From positions 1 to 5,277 of the forward strand of contig JASHYD010000689.1 of NCBI GenBank assembly GCA_030043175.1: a DNA stretch of 5,277 nt, written 5' to 3'. This document shows, piece after piece, positions 1-5,265 of this stretch; the stretch's first letter is position 1; every line of letters starts with the position of its first letter. Both the position numbers and the translations under genes were made by a program. The notes below the pieces were generated by a model. It searched no databases. It saw nothing but the letters and a program-made list of their open reading frames with translations, and was not told where the DNA came from. The DNA is from Xanthobacteraceae bacterium. GTDB taxonomy: Bacteria > Pseudomonadota > Alphaproteobacteria > Rhizobiales > Xanthobacteraceae.

Positions 1-180
1 AGCCGTCCGAATGGGCAATTGACGGCAGAAGGTCTTTCACCTCCTTAGATCGGCAGCCTTGCTGGCTGCTCCGGGAATTTCACCCCGAGTCCCTCACAGG
101 TAGGGTCGAGGACTGGCGCGCCGGTTTAGGTCGAAGTTTGTTTTCCCCGTTTCTCGCCCTTTCGTTTGCGAGTGTCACAC
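1..180 (-). ncRNA. Probable 5' end (domain I) of a second group II intron, cut by window edge
   Basis: Read on the minus strand, this stretch begins with GTGTG at 180-176, which fits the GUGYG consensus at the 5' end of group II introns. It comes directly after the 3' end of another intron. It then folds into a run of local hairpins: 168-172 pairs with 153-157 (five pairs); 87-89/83-85 pair with 69-71/73-75 around one mismatch; 64-69 pairs with 53-58 (six perfect pairs, five-base loop); 21-26 pairs with 2-7 (six perfect pairs). I find no convincing protein in it. Dense hairpins right after GUGYG are what domain I would give, but I cannot test the tertiary motifs or exon-binding sites. It could instead be another structured RNA used as the intron target. 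The element runs off the left edge. Confidence 0.42.
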
Positions 181-181
181 T

Positions 182-251
182 ATCTCGACCATGCCACGTT
201 TCCAGCCCCCGCCACGTCGAACGCAGCGTGCGGATTTCCCGCACTGCACTC
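182..251 (-). ncRNA. Group II intron 3' end: domain V and domain VI-like stem
   Basis: Domain V is the catalytic hairpin of group II introns. On the minus strand, 251-219 folds as such a hairpin: the outer eight bases 251-244 pair fully with 226-219 (with G-U wobbles), a two-base bulge (228-227) sits on the 3' side, and the inner stem 243-239 pairs with 233-229 under a GAAAU loop. Size (33 nt), GAAA-type cap and two-base bulge all match the family. Bases 218-213 can pair with 193-187 around one bulged base, giving a domain VI-like stem, and the likely intron end is the AT at 183-182. The lower stem begins GAGT, so the position normally C in the AGC triad appears to be U. It lies 30 bases past the maturase stop, the normal order for these introns. 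Confidence 0.72.
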
Positions 252-280
252 TCCTGTCTGCTCCTCAAGGTTTATGGGAC

Positions 281-694
281 CTATCGTGCTGGAGCGACTT
301 TCGGCGTTAGCCACGTAACCTTGTAGCCATTGTACAGCCGCAGAGATTCGTACAGCCATTGCGTACTCCACCGCTTCCAGCCGAAGCCCTTGCGGTTCCG
401 GGCCCGCGCCATATGGCGCCTGATCTTCTTTTCCACCCAGTCTTTAACGAAGCCGAAGCGCTCGCTGGAATTTCCCACCGCAAAGTAAGCCACCCAACCG
501 CGAAGCCTTGGATTGATCAACTTAATGATTCGATCCACGGGTTGCGATTGGTAGCGGCGGAATACATCCTTGAGCTTCCGCAACAGCGCCGTCCACCACA
601 CGCCACGACGGCTGCGAACGCGCCGGAAGTCGAAACCCAGAAAGCCGAAGCTCTCACCTCGGCCGAGGTCTACGTTTCGACAAGTTCTGCGGCT
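281..694 (-). pseudogene. ltrA: Group II intron reverse transcriptase/maturase, C-terminal fragment
   Basis: Group II intron proteins (LtrA type) copy the intron RNA into DNA and aid its splicing; their C-terminal maturase domain binds the intron. Here only the C-terminal part remains. The readable frame has VDLGRGESFGFLGFDFR (near 670-620), the conserved end of the RT thumb region, then LLRKLKDVFRRYQSQPVD, INPRLRGWVAYFAVGNSS, FVKDWVEKKIRRHMARAR and GFGWKRWS, all hallmarks of the maturase domain. An in-frame TGA at 697-695 ends similarity upstream, so the RT catalytic YxDD part is absent. Between RSRRGVWW and TALLRKLK about ten residues seem missing compared with relatives I recall, suggesting a small in-frame deletion. 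The stop (283-281) is followed by domain V, so the 3' end of the element is intact while its 5' portion is lost. Confidence 0.88.
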
Positions 695-816
695 TCAGCA
701 GGAGCAAACAAATCGCCTTGTATCTCGCTGCTGCGGGCATCATCGTGGTGACGCTAATTGCATTTTTCATCGTCGGCGCGGAATACCGTGCGATGTTCCA
801 TCCTCGTCGGATGTGA
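694..816 (+). pseudogene. Possible tail of a small membrane protein
   Basis: A short plus-strand frame reads FSRSKQIALYLAAAGIIVVT, continues through LIAFFIVGAEYRAMFHPRRM and stops at TGA 814-816. It contains one strongly hydrophobic stretch of about 22 residues (bases 715-780) flanked by basic residues, which is what a single membrane helix looks like. No start codon with a ribosome binding site is visible. The frame stays open leftwards into the antisense of the intron protein, so the real N-terminus was probably lost at the intron junction near 680-695. It overlaps an opposite-strand frame at 754-894 and at most one of the two is likely to be a gene. I do not recognise a family. Confidence 0.3.
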
Positions 817-894
817 AGCCCGATTCCCGTCGAGCGTTTTCGCCGGCATCGCGAAAATGGCGGCTAGGCCAATTGGCGCTAATTTGCTGATCAT
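754..894 (-). CDS. Small putative exported peptide (46 aa)
   Basis: This minus-strand frame starts at ATG 894-892 and ends at TAG 756-754. A purine-rich GAAGGGA (907-901) lies six bases upstream, a good ribosome binding site and the best evidence that it is or was a gene. The first residues, MISKLAPIGLAAIFAMPA, have a lysine followed by a hydrophobic run, like the start of a signal peptide. The remaining 28 residues are hydrophilic and rich in R, H and D, with no motif I know. The hydrophobic core is short and the mature part tiny, so it may be the front end of a decayed secreted protein rather than a working gene. It overlaps antisense with the membrane-helix frame at 694-816. Confidence 0.33.
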   Translation of the reverse strand: MISKLAPIGLAAIFAMPAKTLDGNRASHPTRMEHRTVFRADDEKCN

Positions 895-1140
895 GATGTT
901 TCCCTTCAACGGAGATCGGGATCAGGATCGAGGGTCACTTCCCTCATTCCGATATGGTCAGCCATCTCCGCCGCACCCGAAGCCGCCAGCGAACAGCAGC
1001 AAAAATCGACCGTCGCGCAAACCTCGCTTCCTTAGTGGCGCTGAACGTCCAAGGCCTTGGCGCCACGGCCATCGCGTCGGCGGGGCTTCGGTCTATCGGG
1101 TGTTGGAGGTTGCAGACCGAGGCTGAAGACCACGCTATCA
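895..1140. other. No gene recognised between small frames and ligase pseudogene
   Basis: Reading frames are open here on both strands, but their translations are arginine- and proline-rich without motifs, as expected of GC-rich non-coding DNA. A short run of three related GATC-containing hexamers lies at about 914-931. The right end may include the unrecognisable N-terminal part of the ligase pseudogene. Confidence 0.4.
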
Positions 1141-1718
1141 ATCCTCTTCCGGCCGGATTCCCAGCTGGTTCTAACGCCAAAACCACCGTCCGGGCCCGAC
1201 TGGGCTCACGAGATTAAGCATGACGGCTACCGGATGATCCTGCCGGGACGGTTCGACTGGGCGGCTCTACAGCCGCAACTCGTATGATTGAACGGCGCGA
1301 CTGGCGGCGATCGCCACCGCGACGGAATCCGTCAAGGCCAAGAGCTTTACCATTGATGGCGAGGCGGTTGTGCTCGGGCCTGACGGCTTGTCACAATTCG
1401 AGGAGTTGTCCCGTCGTGAGGCCGCTCGAACTGCGATCCTCTTCGCATTCGACCTTATCGAGCATGATGGCGAGGATTTTCGCAATCTCCCGTTTCTCGA
1501 ACGCAAAGCCGCACTCGCGCGACTACTACGCCGCACCAAGGCAGGCATCCTGCTGAACGAACGCATCGCGAGGGCGGGGCGACCGTGTTCGCCCATGCGT
1601 GCCAGCTTGGACCGAGGGCATCGTGTCCAAGAGGTTGGACGGTACTTATCGCTCCGGCCCGTGCCGCGTATGGATCAAGGTCCGCAATCTCGCCAGCGTC
1701 GCCGTGCAGCGGGAGTGA
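1141..1718 (+). pseudogene. ATP-dependent DNA ligase (adenylation domain), frameshifted
   Basis: The intact relatives join DNA ends: a lysine in the KxDG motif takes AMP from ATP and passes it to the DNA 5' phosphate. The pieces can be read in order across frames. First comes KPPSGPDWAHEIKHDGYRM (to about 1236), which holds the KxDG lysine at 1216. After a frameshift near 1243 follow RLYSRNSYD, a TGA stop at 1289-1291 where relatives carry tryptophan, then FTIDGEAVV, ILFAFDLIEHDGEDF and ERKAALARLL. After a second shift near 1570 comes ATVFAHACQLG. After a third near 1612 come EGIVSKRLDGTYRSG and VWIKVRNLASVAVQRE with stop 1716-1718. Only the nucleotidyltransferase domain is represented, as in the short ligases related to LigD that are common in rhizobia. 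No start codon is recognisable. Three shifts and a stop make function very unlikely. Confidence 0.92.
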
Positions 1719-1856
1719 AGCGAGAAGTGGAATCGACGATTCCCAGAGCGCCGATGACGACCCGCCGCAAAGGCGAAGTCATCCGCGGCGACCTCGCTTG
1801 ATTTCGTTCCTCGTCTGCTCTTAGCTTGGTCGGCTGGCCAGGGATAATGAACCAAT

Positions 1857-1927
1857 GCGTCCCGTGACGCTCGGCAATATGGACCCTGTCTTCCCCGGGT
1901 AGGGGGTATCTTCCCAGGCAGGAAGAT
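1857..1927. promoter_or_regulatory. Cluster of three short inverted repeats upstream of the exported-protein gene
   Basis: Three hairpins or palindromic sites lie within 71 bases: GCGTC (1857-1861) with GACGC (1866-1870) and a four-base loop; CCCC (1893-1896) with GGGG near 1902-1905; and ATCTTCC (1908-1914) with GGAAGAT (1921-1927), seven perfect pairs and a six-base loop. They sit between the ligase pseudogene and the gene starting at 1987, in 268 bases with no convincing gene. No T-tract follows, so a classical terminator is not supported. They could be operator sites or part of a structured leader. Confidence 0.35.
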
Positions 1928-1975
1928 CAGCCTTTCCCGAACAGATGCGGGCGACAAGCGTGCGATATCGAACTC

Positions 1976-1980
1976 GGAGG
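1976..1980 (+). promoter_or_regulatory. Ribosome binding site GGAGG for the 1987 gene
   Basis: GGAGG ends six bases before the ATG at 1987 and fixes that codon as the start in preference to the in-frame ATG at 1945. Confidence 0.8.
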
Positions 1981-1986
1981 AACAGC

Positions 1987-2328
1987 ATGTCCGCAAAGAC
2001 CAAGATTGCAGCCGCCGCAATTGCGGTTTTCGTCGCGCCAACGCACCATTCTGCCGCGGAACCGCTCCGTGCCAAATCCCCCGAGCAGCGGACCGAAAGG
2101 GCGATATATGGCCCCTACGCGGTCGCTAAAAAGTCGCCCCGTGCCAAGCTTTCCGCATCGCGCGGCCGTATTTCTCAAGCAGCCGACCCGCCCACTCACG
2201 TGTGGGCCCCGGGCGGCCGCGATCTCGGCGCTGATCCCGACCCGTCGATCCGTTTTCAACTTCGGCGCGATTACTCCGTGGGGATGGGCGGGGGCTCGGG
2301 CGGCGGGGGCTCCGGGGGCGGAATGTAG
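1987..2328 (+). CDS. Small exported protein with DPDPxIR tail and glycine-rich end
   Basis: The 113-residue product begins MSAKTKIAAAAIAVFVAP, a lysine-bearing n-region and a hydrophobic core, with a plausible signal-peptidase site after HHSAA (residue 24). This suggests export to the periplasm or cell surface. The mature part is basic and proline-rich. Around residues 76-95 it reads GGRDLGADPDPSIRFQLRRD, which resembles the C-terminal G-x-DPDP-x-(I/V)R-x-x-L-x-RD motif I recall from small uncharacterised Bradyrhizobium secreted proteins. After it comes a 14-residue tail almost all G and S. The function of that family is unknown to me. The start is set by the GGAGG six bases upstream. The gene stands alone, with decayed DNA on both sides, and no break is seen within it. 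Confidence 0.75.
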   Translation: MSAKTKIAAAAIAVFVAPTHHSAAEPLRAKSPEQRTERAIYGPYAVAKKSPRAKLSASRGRISQAADPPTHVWAPGGRDLGADPDPSIRFQLRRDYSVGMGGGSGGGGSGGGM

Positions 2329-2348
2329 TCGATCGGTCGGGGCGGCAC

Positions 2349-2462
2349 CCGCTGCGTGTTGCGACTCAGCACACGCAGCACAATGTCACCGTCGACGCAT
2401 GGCCCGACGACCTCCCGGTGCTCTCGTTCAGCCCGCGGATACGGTGCAGCCAATGCACTTCG
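2349..2462 (+). pseudogene. Remnant of a small WPDDLPV / CxxC protein
   Basis: In the frame of base 2358 the translation reads QHNVTVDAWPDDLPVLSFSP (2376-2435) and then RIRCSQC. I recall short Bradyrhizobium proteins with the order HxNVxVDxWPDxxPVPxFGPRMVCTRCG followed by GADARPNW, where cysteine pairs suggest a zinc ribbon. Here the second CxxC (bases 2445-2456) is present, the first pair is not visible in frame, and the conserved end after CSQC is scrambled. There is no start codon with a ribosome binding site. I read it as a degraded fragment. The family match is from memory and its function is not established. Confidence 0.45.
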
Positions 2463-2524
2463 GCGGGGGCCGGGGCTTTGTCAGCGCGATTGAACGTGCA
2501 TAGCTCGCACACAATACTGCCGGC

Positions 2525-2638
2525 ATGGCGAGGACATCCGAACCGCCAAAGCCGATCAGGTGGGATGGCGGTGAGGCGATGACGTCGCTGGCGAAAAAAA
2601 CCGCCCGCTACGCCGCACGCCCCGACGCAGAAGGCTAA
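2525..2638 (+). CDS. Tentative 37-residue frame, possibly a gene remnant
   Basis: ATG 2525 opens a frame beginning MARTSEPPKPIRWD, ending at TAA 2636-2638. The PPKPIxWD opening resembles the N-terminus of small rhizobial hypothetical proteins I recall, but the rest (EAMTSLAKKTARYAARPDAE) does not continue that resemblance. No clear ribosome binding site precedes it. It is probably a remnant or chance frame. Confidence 0.2.
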   Translation: MARTSEPPKPIRWDGGEAMTSLAKKTARYAARPDAEG

Positions 2639-2829
2639 GGTCGGCTACGCCACGCTCTGCTTTTTGGCCGCATCGCGTTGAGCGCGTTGAGCCGGGTCAC
2701 CAGGAACTCTAGCGCGGTCATCCGCTCTTCGAACTTCGCCATCATGGCATTGCCTGACATACCCTGAAGCGTGCCAAGAAGATCGGCTGGCTCGTCGGTA
2801 ACGCCGTTTGGACAGCTGCCATTCTTCAT
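2635..2829 (-). pseudogene. Minus-strand hypothetical protein remnant
   Basis: The frame from ATG 2829 has a natural-looking middle: TDEPADLLGTLQGMSGNAMM followed by AKFEERMTALEFLVTRLNAL, with an amphipathic, helix-like pattern of leucines. After LNALNA the reading turns into MRPKSRAWRSRP, while a neighbouring frame gives QRDAAKKQSVA and a stop at about 2645, a more protein-like ending. The change coincides with a perfect 9-bp tandem duplication, GCGTTGAGC at 2675-2683 and 2684-2692. A small slip there may have altered the end. No ribosome binding site is visible and no family is recognised. The recombinase fragment on the other strand starts just beyond its 5' end. Confidence 0.33.
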
Positions 2830-2851
2830 CGAAGGGAAGACGATGTGCTGG

Positions 2852-3126
2852 TCGCTGCGCGCCTTTCTCCGTCACATCCATCATCGGGGGCTGAACCCGC
2901 GCACTTTGGCTGGTTGCGTGCCATCGATACGACGATGGAAGTCCGCAACTCTACCGACCGATCTTTCTGCCGCTCAGGTACAGAAGGCTCTCGACAGTTG
3001 CGATCGATCAACCGCAATGGGGCGGCGGGACTGCGCCATTCTGATGATGCTCGCCAGGCTCGGCCTGCGAGCGGACGGGTGGCTGATATCGACTGGCGTG
3101 CCGGCGAGATGCATTTTCGCTGCTGA
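2852..3126 (+). pseudogene. Tyrosine recombinase (phage-type integrase) fragment
   Basis: Tyrosine recombinases cut and rejoin DNA at specific sites; the family is typical of integrases and of recombinase-based transposons. The frame reads SLRAFLRHIHHRGLNP and CVPSIRRWK (the end of the core-binding domain), then LSAAQVQKALDSCDRST, GRRDCAILMMLARLGLRAD, in which the final R (base 3068) is the first catalytic arginine of the family. After it several residues are missing and the frame changes: VADIDWRAGEMHFRC is read one frame over, ending at TGA 3124-3126. The later catalytic parts (HxxR and the tyrosine) are not recognisable, nor is the N-terminus. It is therefore a truncated, frameshifted relic of a mobile element. 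Confidence 0.82.
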
Positions 3127-3571
3127 ACAATTGGTCCTGTACTCCCCACAGCACCAGCACTCCCTTCGCGCCCCAAAGGCCCGGCAACATCGACCTGCCG
3201 CCCCGCTGGCAGCAACGGTGCATTGGGAGGCAATTGGCTGCGATGGGACCCAAGCCCCGGCAAAAAGCCTACACGGCGCGTCGGTGGAATTTTCAAACTG
3301 GCGCATCGCAGACGTGTATCGTTGGGTATTGTATTGACCATCTCATACCGCTAGTGTAAATTGTTAATTGGGGCGTAATACTGATTGCCAAGGTAAGTTG
3401 CGGTTTTAGGGCGCCAGCGGAGATTTTGTCTCGGAGCTGCCAGCAGGACGTGCCGAAGTTCCTGTTAAATTAATGTCAGCAAAGCCTACGGCAGGCAAGT
3501 CAACCTGAAAATGGAAATCAACAAGCGGCGTGGTACACCCCGCGCGCACGGCGCATTTATGGAGGAGCATC
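3127..3571. other. No gene recognised between recombinase relic and exported-protein pair
   Basis: The left part, to about 3340, may be decayed recombinase DNA, but no motif of its C-terminal catalytic domain can be read reliably. The right part is more AT-rich and looks intergenic, with a promoter candidate at 3334-3362. I see no RNA gene or terminator with a T-tract. Confidence 0.4.
3334..3362 (+). promoter_or_regulatory. Candidate sigma-70-type promoter
   Basis: TTGACC (3334-3339) and TAAATT (3357-3362) are separated by 17 bases, the preferred spacing for housekeeping promoters. They lie at the transition to AT-rich DNA upstream of the 3572 gene. It would imply a leader of about 200 bases, which is long, so another promoter may exist nearer. 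Confidence 0.28.
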
Positions 3572-4042
3572 ATGAAAACACGTTCCATATTTTTGCTGAG
3601 CAGTATTCTCATGTTCGGCCTAGCGATTGCCGTATTCTCGCAGCCGGGCTTTGCGCAAACGAATGTCACTCCGAGCGGTATCTTCCAGCTTAACGTCGCG
3701 AAGTCGAAATTCCCCGGTGCGGCCTTGAAGAGTCAGACTCTGTATTTTGACGGACAGAAGGCAGTGGTAGTGGGCGTCGACGCGCAAGGCAATGCCAGAG
3801 CGGTTGTGTTTGAAGAACCCATCGAGGATGGTAAACCTCATCCAGTGACGGGCTTTCCTCAATATGACTCAAGTACCTATACACGAGTTGATGCACACAC
3901 TGTCAACTTTACCCGATTTAAGGACGGGAAGGTGGTGCAGACCGGCAATTCGGTAATTTCTTCGGACGGCAAGACATGGACCACCACGTTCATAAATGCC
4001 GCGAACGGACAGCAAACGATTCAGGTTTATGAGAAACAATAG
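3572..4042 (+). CDS. Small secreted protein with LNxAKSKF motif
   Basis: The 156-residue product starts MKTRSIFLLSSILMFGLAIA, a classic signal peptide with cleavage likely after GFA (residue 28), so it acts outside the cytoplasm. The mature part opens with SGIFQLNVAKSKFPGAALKS (from residue 35). This fits a widespread family of uncharacterised secreted proteins that begin G-x-W/F-x-L-N-x-A-K-S-K and are rich in beta strands. Later parts typical of that group are VVVGVDAQGNA, HPVTGFPQYDSSTYTRVDAH, GKVVQTGNSVISSDGKTWT and the end QVYEKQ. No catalytic residues are evident and the function is unknown. GGAGG at 3561-3565, six bases from ATG 3572, selects this start over the in-frame ATG at 3530. 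It is complete and followed 43 bases later by another exported protein, so the two probably form an operon. Confidence 0.85.
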   Translation: MKTRSIFLLSSILMFGLAIAVFSQPGFAQTNVTPSGIFQLNVAKSKFPGAALKSQTLYFDGQKAVVVGVDAQGNARAVVFEEPIEDGKPHPVTGFPQYDSSTYTRVDAHTVNFTRFKDGKVVQTGNSVISSDGKTWTTTFINAANGQQTIQVYEKQ

Positions 4043-4085
4043 ACCGTTTGCGGGTCTGCGCTCCGGACGCGAAGGCAAGGAACTT

Positions 4086-4631
4086 ATGAGGTGGTCAATG
4101 CGCGTTGGGCTTACATCAAATCTGAGTGTCATCGCAGTGTCTCTCCTGACTGCATTTGGTGCACAGGCAGGAGGGCCGGCTACGTCTGTACAAGCGGAAT
4201 ACCTCATGACCCTTTATGCCAACATAGAACCTGGGCAGGTGGTTGATGCTGGCATGGTTATCATTAATGCATCAAGCGGATGGGTCGAAGGTCCGCGAAT
4301 CAAGGGAAAGCTTGTCCCGCCTGGCGGCGACTGGGGACACCCTTTGCCGAGCGGTGTCTTTCGTATCGATGTGCGAGGCACCATCCAAACCGACGACGGC
4401 GAGATAATCTTCGTTTCCTACAACGGCATCGTCCAGTGCCCAAAAGAGACTGAGGAAAGGCTTTCGAAGGGTGAGTTGATTAAGTCGGCAGACTGCTACT
4501 TTCTGGCTGCGCCGACTTTTGAGACGAAGTCTGAGAAATATAGCTGGCTGAATGGACTACAAGCAGTAGCGAAGATGACCGAATTTAAGGCGGCGGACCA
4601 CGTCACTTACGACATTTTTGCAATGAAGTGA
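4086..4631 (+). CDS. DUF3237 family protein with signal peptide
   Basis: The 181-residue product has a signal-peptide-like start (residues 1-28, hydrophobic core LSVIAVSLLTAFGAQA), then a full DUF3237 domain from about residue 38 to the end. Family signatures are visible in order: VEGPRIKGKLVPPGGDW (67-83), RGTIQTDDGEIIFV (97-110), FLAAPTFETKSEKYSWLN (139-156) and a final DIFAMK. DUF3237 proteins are small beta-barrel-like proteins of unknown function and many lack a signal peptide, so an exported form is of note. Two cysteines (118 and 137) could form a disulfide outside the cytoplasm. I chose ATG 4086 because AAGGAA (4077-4082) sits just upstream and the hydrophobic stretch follows; an alternative start at 4098 also leaves a signal peptide. 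Its upstream neighbour is another secreted protein 43 bases away. Confidence 0.88.
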   Translation: MRWSMRVGLTSNLSVIAVSLLTAFGAQAGGPATSVQAEYLMTLYANIEPGQVVDAGMVIINASSGWVEGPRIKGKLVPPGGDWGHPLPSGVFRIDVRGTIQTDDGEIIFVSYNGIVQCPKETEERLSKGELIKSADCYFLAAPTFETKSEKYSWLNGLQAVAKMTEFKAADHVTYDIFAMK

Positions 4632-4770
4632 GCCGGACGCGATCACGGGCGGCCAAGATCGAAGGCCGGCTCTGGATCGTCTTCGGCATTGACGGCGCCT
4701 CACACGCCAAGTGTGGGTCACCTTCGAAAGCGGAAGGACCTTGGAAAGTCAGAAACACAACGAGTGAGGT

Positions 4771-4968
4771 TCACCACATCAAGGACGAGTTCGTGGATGC
4801 CTGGGGAGAGCTGGCCTTCAGCTCCTTCAATCTCTCCAGAATGCCGGGGCGATCGAGGTAGTAGTACATCTGCTCTACGATGTAGGCGGGGACATCGTCG
4901 GTCCCGTGAGCGAGCAAGCATAAGTCGCTGTAGCTGTTATTCGAGACAACGATGGTGATATTTGGCAT
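4771..4968 (-). CDS. Small hypothetical protein (65 aa)
   Basis: The frame from ATG 4968 encodes MPNITIVVSNNSYSDLCLLA, then GTDDVPAYIVEQMYYYLDRP and GILERLKELKAS, with a serine-rich tail ending at TGA. The composition is that of a real soluble protein: a hydrophobic strand, then an amphipathic helix (IVEQMYYYL and ILERLKELKA), with mostly C or G in third positions. The antisense frames look poor by comparison. No signal peptide, membrane helix or known motif is seen, and I do not recognise a family. No good ribosome binding site precedes the ATG, and the frame stays open for about 140 bases upstream without another ordinary start, so it could be the truncated end of a longer protein. It converges with the DUF3237 gene, leaving 139 bases between them. 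Confidence 0.5.
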   Translation of the reverse strand: MPNITIVVSNNSYSDLCLLAHGTDDVPAYIVEQMYYYLDRPGILERLKELKASSPQASTNSSLMW

Positions 4969-5265
4969 TGGTGTTGGGTCGTTAGAGAGCGAAGCTCGAC
5001 GGTGACGCGACGACTGCGTCCCGCTGCCCCGCTGTAGTTTGTTGAGGACCTCTTGGGGCCCCTGAAATGCGAAAGAGGCCCTAGACGTTATGTCCGTTCC
5101 TCGGGCCCGTCAGCGTTGGCGGGGTCACGCGAGGCGGTCCCCCACACCGGAATTTCGTTAACTATAGCTGAACCGGTGAATCAGGCGGTCCGCCCTGCGT
5201 ATGCAAAATTGGACGAGGGTTGCTCGGATAGGCCGAGCCGAGCCTCAATGCATAGAGGACGGACC
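4969..5265. other. Intergenic region with a GC-rich hairpin
   Basis: No convincing gene is seen. Bases 5056-5063 pair with 5074-5081 (seven pairs, one C-A mismatch, ten-base loop), a GC-rich hairpin without a T-tract. A 9-bp direct repeat, AGGCGGTCC, lies at 5132-5140 and 5183-5191, the second followed by a small palindrome. The region probably holds the promoter of the gene at 5266 and the leader of the minus-strand gene, but no promoter boxes stand out. Confidence 0.4.

Noticed and set aside
359..751. Long plus-strand frame of 130 codons over the intron protein
   Set aside because: It is antisense to a clearly recognisable maturase domain and its own translation has no motif.
758..1126. 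Plus-strand frame of 122 codons
   Set aside because: Composition is serine-, arginine- and proline-rich without motif or ribosome binding site, as in chance frames of GC-rich DNA.
1646..2041. Minus-strand frame of 131 codons across the ligase end and the exported-protein start
   Set aside because: It lies antisense to the readable ligase tail and to the signal peptide of the 1987 gene, and looks arginine-rich and featureless.
2006..2503. Plus-strand frame of 165 codons overlapping the exported-protein gene
   Set aside because: It is out of frame with the well-supported 1987 gene, lacks a ribosome binding site and shows no domain.
3141..3337. C-terminal catalytic half of the recombinase
   Set aside because: The frame contains GASVEF and RIADVYRW, faintly like the end of recombinase domains, but no HxxR or catalytic tyrosine context can be placed, so it is not claimed.
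2826..3341. Minus-strand frame of 171 codons
   Set aside because: It is the antisense shadow of the recombinase fragment; the plus strand carries the family motifs.
4701..4719. CACAC/GTGTG inverted repeat after the DUF3237 gene as a terminator
   Set aside because: Only five pairs and no T-tract follow, so a terminator is not supported.
4628..4861. Plus-strand frame overlapping the end of the DUF3237 gene by four bases
   Set aside because: The overlap looks like translational coupling, but the protein has no motif and its second half is antisense to a more convincing minus-strand frame.
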